Source: Oxalobacter sp. (lineage in GTDB: Bacteria > Pseudomonadota > Gammaproteobacteria > Burkholderiales > Burkholderiaceae_D). From it: 64,000 bases of DNA. Positions 59,796-64,000 of this stretch are shown here, piece by piece. Numbering within the stretch: position 1 is the stretch's first letter; every line of letters begins with the position of its first letter. Below the pieces are notes generated by a model. The model worked only from the letters and a program-made list of their open reading frames with translations. It did no database searches and was not told the DNA's origin. Both the position numbers and the translations under genes were made by a program. The stretch lies in NCBI GenBank assembly GCA_003605115.1, contig QZKY01000016.1, positions 212,581-276,580 of the forward strand, in the 5' to 3' direction.

Positions 59796-60038
59796 GGCAG
59801 GGTGTTCGCGCAACAGACAGCTCCCCTTGAATCTTCTGCCAATGTTGGTAAAAATCAATCGAATATTGAGCCGTTTAGGCTACACTGTCATTAAGTGCGT
59901 GAGCACAAGACAATTTACAATCTGCTATGACATGCATCTGTTGCGCGGTGAGGCCGCGTGGCAGAAGGTTCTGGGAAAACGCCTTTAAGGCGTTTCCATA
60001 CCCGCTAATCTCGCGAAGCGCGAGGAAAGGTGAGCAAA
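59796..60038 (+). promoter_or_regulatory. sucA leader with two hairpins
   Basis: The leader between the gltA terminator and sucA. AAACGCCTTTAAGGCGTTT (59977-59995) is a perfect palindrome, and CTCGCG-aag-CGCGAG (60010-60024) is a hairpin whose 3' arm adjoins the GAGGAAAGG ribosome-binding site. The second hairpin could hold the site partly closed. A clear -35/-10 pair was not found; TACAAT near 59918 is a candidate -10. Confidence 0.5.
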
Positions 60039-62894
60039 ATGATGCAGGAATACACTACGAGCGCCTGTCTGTCGGCAGGCAATGGAGCGTACATCGAAGA
60101 GATGTACGAAGCCTATCTCAATGATCCGGCAGCCGTCCCAGAAAACTGGCGCGCCTGGTTCAACGCCATGCAGCATGTTCCTGCCGCAGATGGCAGCAAC
60201 CGGCATGATGTGCCGCATACGCCAGTGGTGGCGGCTTATGTTGAGCGCGCCAAGCATGGCTCCTTCCGCACGGTGGCCGCGCCGGTCAGCCCCGAAATGG
60301 ATCGCAAGCAGGTCGCTTCGCAACAGCTGACGGCGGCTTACCGCATTTTGGGTGCGCGATGGGCCAATCTTGATCCTTTGCAGCGACATCCCCGTCCGAA
60401 CATTCCTGAACTGGAGACGTCGTTCTATGGCTTCAGTGACGCCGATATGGATTTGGTGTTCAACATCGGGAATACTTACTTCGGCGTCGAGACGGCCACA
60501 CTGCGCGAACATCTCCGCTTTTTACGCGATACATATTGCCGATCAATTGGTGCAGAATTCATGTTCATCAGCGATCAGGCGCAAAAACGCTGGATGCAGC
60601 AAAGACTGGAATCCACGCGCGCAACGCCGGAATTTTCTGACGAAAAGAAGCGGTGGATTTTGGAACGCATAACAGCCGCAGAAGGTCTGGAGCGTTACCT
60701 GCATACCAAGTATGTTGGACAAAAGCGTTTTTCACTGGAAGGCAGCGAGAGTTTCATTCCCGGTCTTGAAGAAGTGATCCAGCGTGGTGGCGAACAGGGC
60801 GTACAGGAAATCGTCATTGGCATGGCGCATCGTGGCCGCTTGAATGTGCTGGTCAACACGCTCGGCAAGATGCCGAAAGATTTGTTTGCCGAATTTGAAG
60901 AACAACACGTCGCCGATTTGCCATCAGGTGACGTCAAGTACCATCAGGGGTTTACGCGAGATGTGTCCACACCTGGCGGCCCCGTGCATTTGTCGCTGCT
61001 GTTCAATCCTTCGCACCTTGAAATTGTCGATCCGGTGGTGGTGGGGTCGGCGCGAGCGCGAATGGATCGTCGCAATGACGCCAATGGATCAGAGGTGTTG
61101 CCAATCCTCGTGCACGGCGATGCTGCGTTTGCCGCACAAGGCGTCGTCATGGAGACACTGAACCTGGGGCAGACGCGGGGTTACAGCACAGGTGGTACGG
61201 TGCATATCGTGATCAACAACCAGATTGGCTTTACCACTTCCGATCCGCGCGACATGCGCTCCACACTGTATTGCACGGACGTGGCGAAGATGGTTGAAGC
61301 GCCAATTCTGCATGTGAACGGCGACGATCCGGAAGCGGTGGTATTGGCTGCGCAAATCGCACTCGATTTCCGCATGGCATTCAGGAAAGATGTTGTGCTG
61401 GATATCGTGTGTTACCGCCGGTTGGGACACAATGAGCAGGATACGCCAGCACTCACGCAGCCGTTAATGTACAGAAAAGTCACCGCGCAGCAAAATGTGC
61501 GACGCGTGTATGGACGCAAGTTGGCAGCGCAGGGCATCATCTGGCAGGGCGAGGAAGAAGATGTGGCAAGTTCTTTTCGCAAGGTGATGGATTCGGGCGT
61601 GTTCGACATTGATCCGGTGATCGCCAATTACCCCAGTCAATCCGAAGTGGATTGGACGCCCTTCCTCAATCGCAAATGGACAGATGCGGCCGATACGGCA
61701 GTGCCCGTTGAAGAGTTGAGGCGACTGTCAGAGCGCATTACGGTTGTGCCGCAGGGATTTGAGCCGCATCCGATCGCAGACAGAGTGCTAAAAGATCGTT
61801 CTGCGATGGGGCGCGGTGAAACAGATCTTGACTGGGGCATGGCAGAGCATCTGGCCTTTGCCTCCTTGCTCTCGTCGGGTTATCCCATCCGCTTGTCCGG
61901 ACAGGATTCAGGGCGCGGCACCTTCATGCATCGGCATGCAGTCTTGCACAACCAAAATCCGGAGCAGGGCAATCTGTTCAATTACACGCCTTTACAGCAC
62001 ATTTCGGATCGTCAGGCGCGGTTTAAAGTGATCGATTCAGTTTTATCGGAAGAAGCGGCGCTGGCTTTCGAGTATGGTTACTCCACAGCCTTGCCCAATA
62101 CCCTGACAATCTGGGAAGCGCAATTCGGCGATTTCGCCAATGGTGCGCAAGTCGTGATTGATCAGTTCATTACCTCCGGTGAAGTGAAATGGGGGCGCGC
62201 ATCCGGATTGGTGATGTTGCTGCCACATGGTTATGAAGGGCAAGGCCCAGAACATTCGTCAGCGCGTCTTGAGCGATTCATGCAAATGTGCGCGGACCAT
62301 AATATTCAAGTCGTGCAACCAACAACGGCAGCGCAAATCTTCCATTTGCTGCGTCGGCAGATGATCCGTCGCTTCCGCAAGCCTTTGATTGTGCTGACGC
62401 CGAAATCCTTGTTGCGCTTGAAGGAAGCCAGCTCCCCACTGAGTGCTTTGGCGAAAGGGGCTTTTAAAACCGTTATTGGTGAAATGGATGAAACGATCGA
62501 CGCTCTATCGGTGCGTCGCATGCTGGTCTGCTCTGGCAAGGTGTATTACGACCTGGTAAATGCGCGCAAGGAACGATCCCGAACGGACACTGCCATCATC
62601 CGCATTGAACAACTTTATCCTTTTCCGCACAAGGCGTATAACGATGAACTGATCAAATATCCCAACCTGAAGGAATTGGTCTGGGTACAGGATGAACCGC
62701 AAAACCAGGGGGCATGGTTTCAGATTCAGCATAACCTGCTCAGTCAGATGGACGCTGGACAGCGATTGGCGTATGCGGGACGTGCTGCGAGTGCATCGCC
62801 AGCCGTCGGGTATTACTACAAGCACATTGCACAGCAGAGAGAATTGCTGGCGGCAGCCTTCGGCAAGTTGAAGGGCATGATTATCACGAAGTAA
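60039..62894 (+). CDS. sucA: 2-oxoglutarate dehydrogenase E1
   Basis: E1 decarboxylates 2-oxoglutarate with thiamine diphosphate, in the complex with OdhB and Lpd. The 951-residue protein has IGMAHRGRLNVLVNTLGK, GDAAFAAQGVVMETLNLGQ and HIVINNQIGFTTSD, the TPP-binding and catalytic regions. I start at ATG 60039 (MMQEYTTSACLSAGNGAYIE) because AAAGGTGA lies five bases before it; an in-frame GTG three codons earlier would not be spaced so well. It is followed by odhB after 55 bases. Confidence 0.98.
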   Translation: MMQEYTTSACLSAGNGAYIEEMYEAYLNDPAAVPENWRAWFNAMQHVPAADGSNRHDVPHTPVVAAYVERAKHGSFRTVAAPVSPEMDRKQVASQQLTAAYRILGARWANLDPLQRHPRPNIPELETSFYGFSDADMDLVFNIGNTYFGVETATLREHLRFLRDTYCRSIGAEFMFISDQAQKRWMQQRLESTRATPEFSDEKKRWILERITAAEGLERYLHTKYVGQKRFSLEGSESFIPGLEEVIQRGGEQGVQEIVIGMAHRGRLNVLVNTLGKMPKDLFAEFEEQHVADLPSGDVKYHQGFTRDVSTPGGPVHLSLLFNPSHLEIVDPVVVGSARARMDRRNDANGSEVLPILVHGDAAFAAQGVVMETLNLGQTRGYSTGGTVHIVINNQIGFTTSDPRDMRSTLYCTDVAKMVEAPILHVNGDDPEAVVLAAQIALDFRMAFRKDVVLDIVCYRRLGHNEQDTPALTQPLMYRKVTAQQNVRRVYGRKLAAQGIIWQGEEEDVASSFRKVMDSGVFDIDPVIANYPSQSEVDWTPFLNRKWTDAADTAVPVEELRRLSERITVVPQGFEPHPIADRVLKDRSAMGRGETDLDWGMAEHLAFASLLSSGYPIRLSGQDSGRGTFMHRHAVLHNQNPEQGNLFNYTPLQHISDRQARFKVIDSVLSEEAALAFEYGYSTALPNTLTIWEAQFGDFANGAQVVIDQFITSGEVKWGRASGLVMLLPHGYEGQGPEHSSARLERFMQMCADHNIQVVQPTTAAQIFHLLRRQMIRRFRKPLIVLTPKSLLRLKEASSPLSALAKGAFKTVIGEMDETIDALSVRRMLVCSGKVYYDLVNARKERSRTDTAIIRIEQLYPFPHKAYNDELIKYPNLKELVWVQDEPQNQGAWFQIQHNLLSQMDAGQRLAYAGRAASASPAVGYYYKHIAQQRELLAAAFGKLKGMIITK

Positions 62895-62949
62895 ATCAAG
62901 AAATGAAATATTAGACACTCTCGTAGAGAACATTCACTGGAGAAAAAAC

Positions 62950-64000
62950 ATGGCCGTGTTTGAGGTAAGAGTCCCGAAATTATCGGAGTCGGTTGCTGAA
63001 GCGACTTTGCTGCAATGGCATCGACAGGTGGGCGAAGCCATTAAGCAAGATGAAAATCTGATCGATATCGAAACGGACAAGGTAGTCCTGGAATTGCCCG
63101 CACCTGGCGCAGGCGTGCTGACAGAAATCATCAAAAGCGCGGGCGACAAAGTGGTAGCGGGAGAAGTGATTGGGATCATCGACACCGAGGCAACGGCGAC
63201 GGTCACATCCGAAAAGCCCAAAGATGGCTCATCAGCGCCTTCCGGCCAACCCAAGATGCCAGCAGCGGCATCCATGTCTGTCGCTTCATCGTCAGGTACG
63301 CCCGCGGCCATGCCCGCAGCGGTTCGCATGTTGGCGGACAACAATCTGTCGGTAGAACAGGTGACGGGCACAGGTAAAGGCGGCAGGGTGACCAAGCAGG
63401 ATGTCCTCCAGGTGATTCAGAATCGTTCCGTGACGCCGCAGACAGCCATGTCGAAGCGCTCGGTGCTGCAGGCAGTGGACGTGCCGGTGCATCTGGATTT
63501 AGGTGATCGTCCAGAAGACCGCGTACCGATGAGCCGTTTGCGGGCGAGGATTGCAGAACGTTTGCTGGAATCGCAGCAGACAACGGCGACACTGACGACA
63601 TTTAACGAAGTCAACATGCAGCCCGTCATGGAGCTGCGAAATCGATACAAGGATAAATTCGAGGAAGAGCATGGCGTGCGCCTGGGCTTCATGTCTTTCT
63701 TTGTGAAAGCGGCAGTTGCTGCACTCAAAAAATTCCCGATGGTGAATGCTTCGGTTGATGGCAACGACATTGTTTATCACGGGTACTTCGACATCGGCAT
63801 TGCGATCAGTTCGCCGCGCGGGCTGGTGGTGCCCGTGCTGCGCAATGCGGATCAGATGTCGATTGCAGACATTGAGCGCAAGATTGCGGAATTCGGCGAG
63901 ATGGCGAAAAGCGGCAAGTTGACACTGGAAGATTTGGCGGGCGGCACGTTTTCGATTTCCAACGGCGGTGTGTTTGGTTCGATGCTGTCTACACCCATCA
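62950..64000 (+). CDS. odhB: Dihydrolipoamide succinyltransferase OdhB (E2), partial
   Basis: The window ends within this gene after about 350 codons. The N-terminal lipoyl domain has LIDIETDKVVLELP with Lys44 for lipoylation; next are an Ala/Pro-rich linker, the E1/E3-binding domain (PAAVRMLADNNLSVEQVTGT), and the start of the acyltransferase core (RVPMSRLRARIAERLLES, and FSISNGGVFGSML at the edge). The HHxxxDG motif would be past the edge. It is the E2 of the 2-oxoglutarate dehydrogenase complex; lpdA is expected next. TGGAG precedes the ATG. Confidence 0.97.
   Translation, partial: MAVFEVRVPKLSESVAEATLLQWHRQVGEAIKQDENLIDIETDKVVLELPAPGAGVLTEIIKSAGDKVVAGEVIGIIDTEATATVTSEKPKDGSSAPSGQPKMPAAASMSVASSSGTPAAMPAAVRMLADNNLSVEQVTGTGKGGRVTKQDVLQVIQNRSVTPQTAMSKRSVLQAVDVPVHLDLGDRPEDRVPMSRLRARIAERLLESQQTTATLTTFNEVNMQPVMELRNRYKDKFEEEHGVRLGFMSFFVKAAVAALKKFPMVNASVDGNDIVYHGYFDIGIAISSPRGLVVPVLRNADQMSIADIERKIAEFGEMAKSGKLTLEDLAGGTFSISNGGVFGSMLSTPI

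Overview
This window looks like a chromosomal core segment of a betaproteobacterium in Burkholderiales, most like the Oxalobacteraceae (Herminiimonas/Herbaspirillum/Oxalicibacterium side). The basis is gene order and family membership: exbB-exbD-lpxK-trm112-kdsB-adk, argH next to an AlgZ/AlgR pair, DUF3460 coupled to scpA, rpsP-rimM-trmD-rplS, DUF2863 and DUF2889 proteins, and an RpoD with a long Lys/Ala/Pro-rich head. Base composition is moderate (a little above half G+C by eye). I see no insertion sequence, prophage, integrase or CRISPR array. The genus is not resolved.

Layout. (a) 1-5.9 kb: a macromolecular-synthesis operon on the minus strand, rpsU-yqeY-dnaG-rpoD, ending in a CAT-anticodon tRNA and a terminator. 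An attenuator-like hairpin follows rpsU and a cluster of palindromes lies before dnaG. (b) 5.9-13.6 kb: H+-pyrophosphatase, adenylate kinase, lipid A/KDO genes, an ExbB/ExbD pair and argH. (c) 13.7-18.5 kb: an AlgZ/AlgR two-component pair, then a probable RquA (rhodoquinone biosynthesis) divergent from a HAD phosphatase-acetate kinase pair. (d) 18.5-25.9 kb: tsaD, tRNA-Lys, a 42-residue membrane peptide, panC, scpA, DUF3460, a GNAT protein, metG and mrp. (e) 26-28.9 kb: a LysR/ModE-like regulator divergent from an oxalate/formate-type MFS transporter. (f) 29-40.7 kb: gltX, a tRNA-Ala-Glu-Glu cluster, CBS and EF-hand-like proteins, a BepA-like protease, moaC, xseA, a type IV pilin with a sigma-54 promoter, FHA and DUF2889 proteins, recA-recX. 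(g) 40.8-48.6 kb: an enoyl-CoA hydratase-like protein, lgt, ilvD, the rpsP operon, a CoA pyrophosphatase and a CobD/CbiB-like protein. (h) 48.7-64 kb: relA, pepN, DUF2863, then TCA-cycle genes acnA, gltA, sucA and the start of odhB.

How the genes may work together. The TCA genes imply respiratory carbon oxidation. RquA, acetate kinase and a K+-independent H+-pyrophosphatase are what one would expect in a cell that also copes with low oxygen or low energy: rhodoquinone for fumarate reduction, substrate-level ATP, and proton pumping from pyrophosphate. The usual mdh and sdhCDAB genes are not between acnA and gltA. This is an inference from gene content, not a demonstrated physiology.

Non-coding architecture is the other notable aspect. 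At least three families of palindromic repeats recur. One has the core GGGTCAGAGTC, one is a C-run/G-run hairpin, and one carries GCGTTGC...GCGCCTTGC. They often lie on or next to stop codons, and one supplies part of the RecX coding sequence. The best novelty candidates are the rquA locus and its divergent promoter, a perfect 54-bp palindrome covering two convergent stop codons, and the repeat-encoded RecX segment. I did not find an obviously new multi-gene system.
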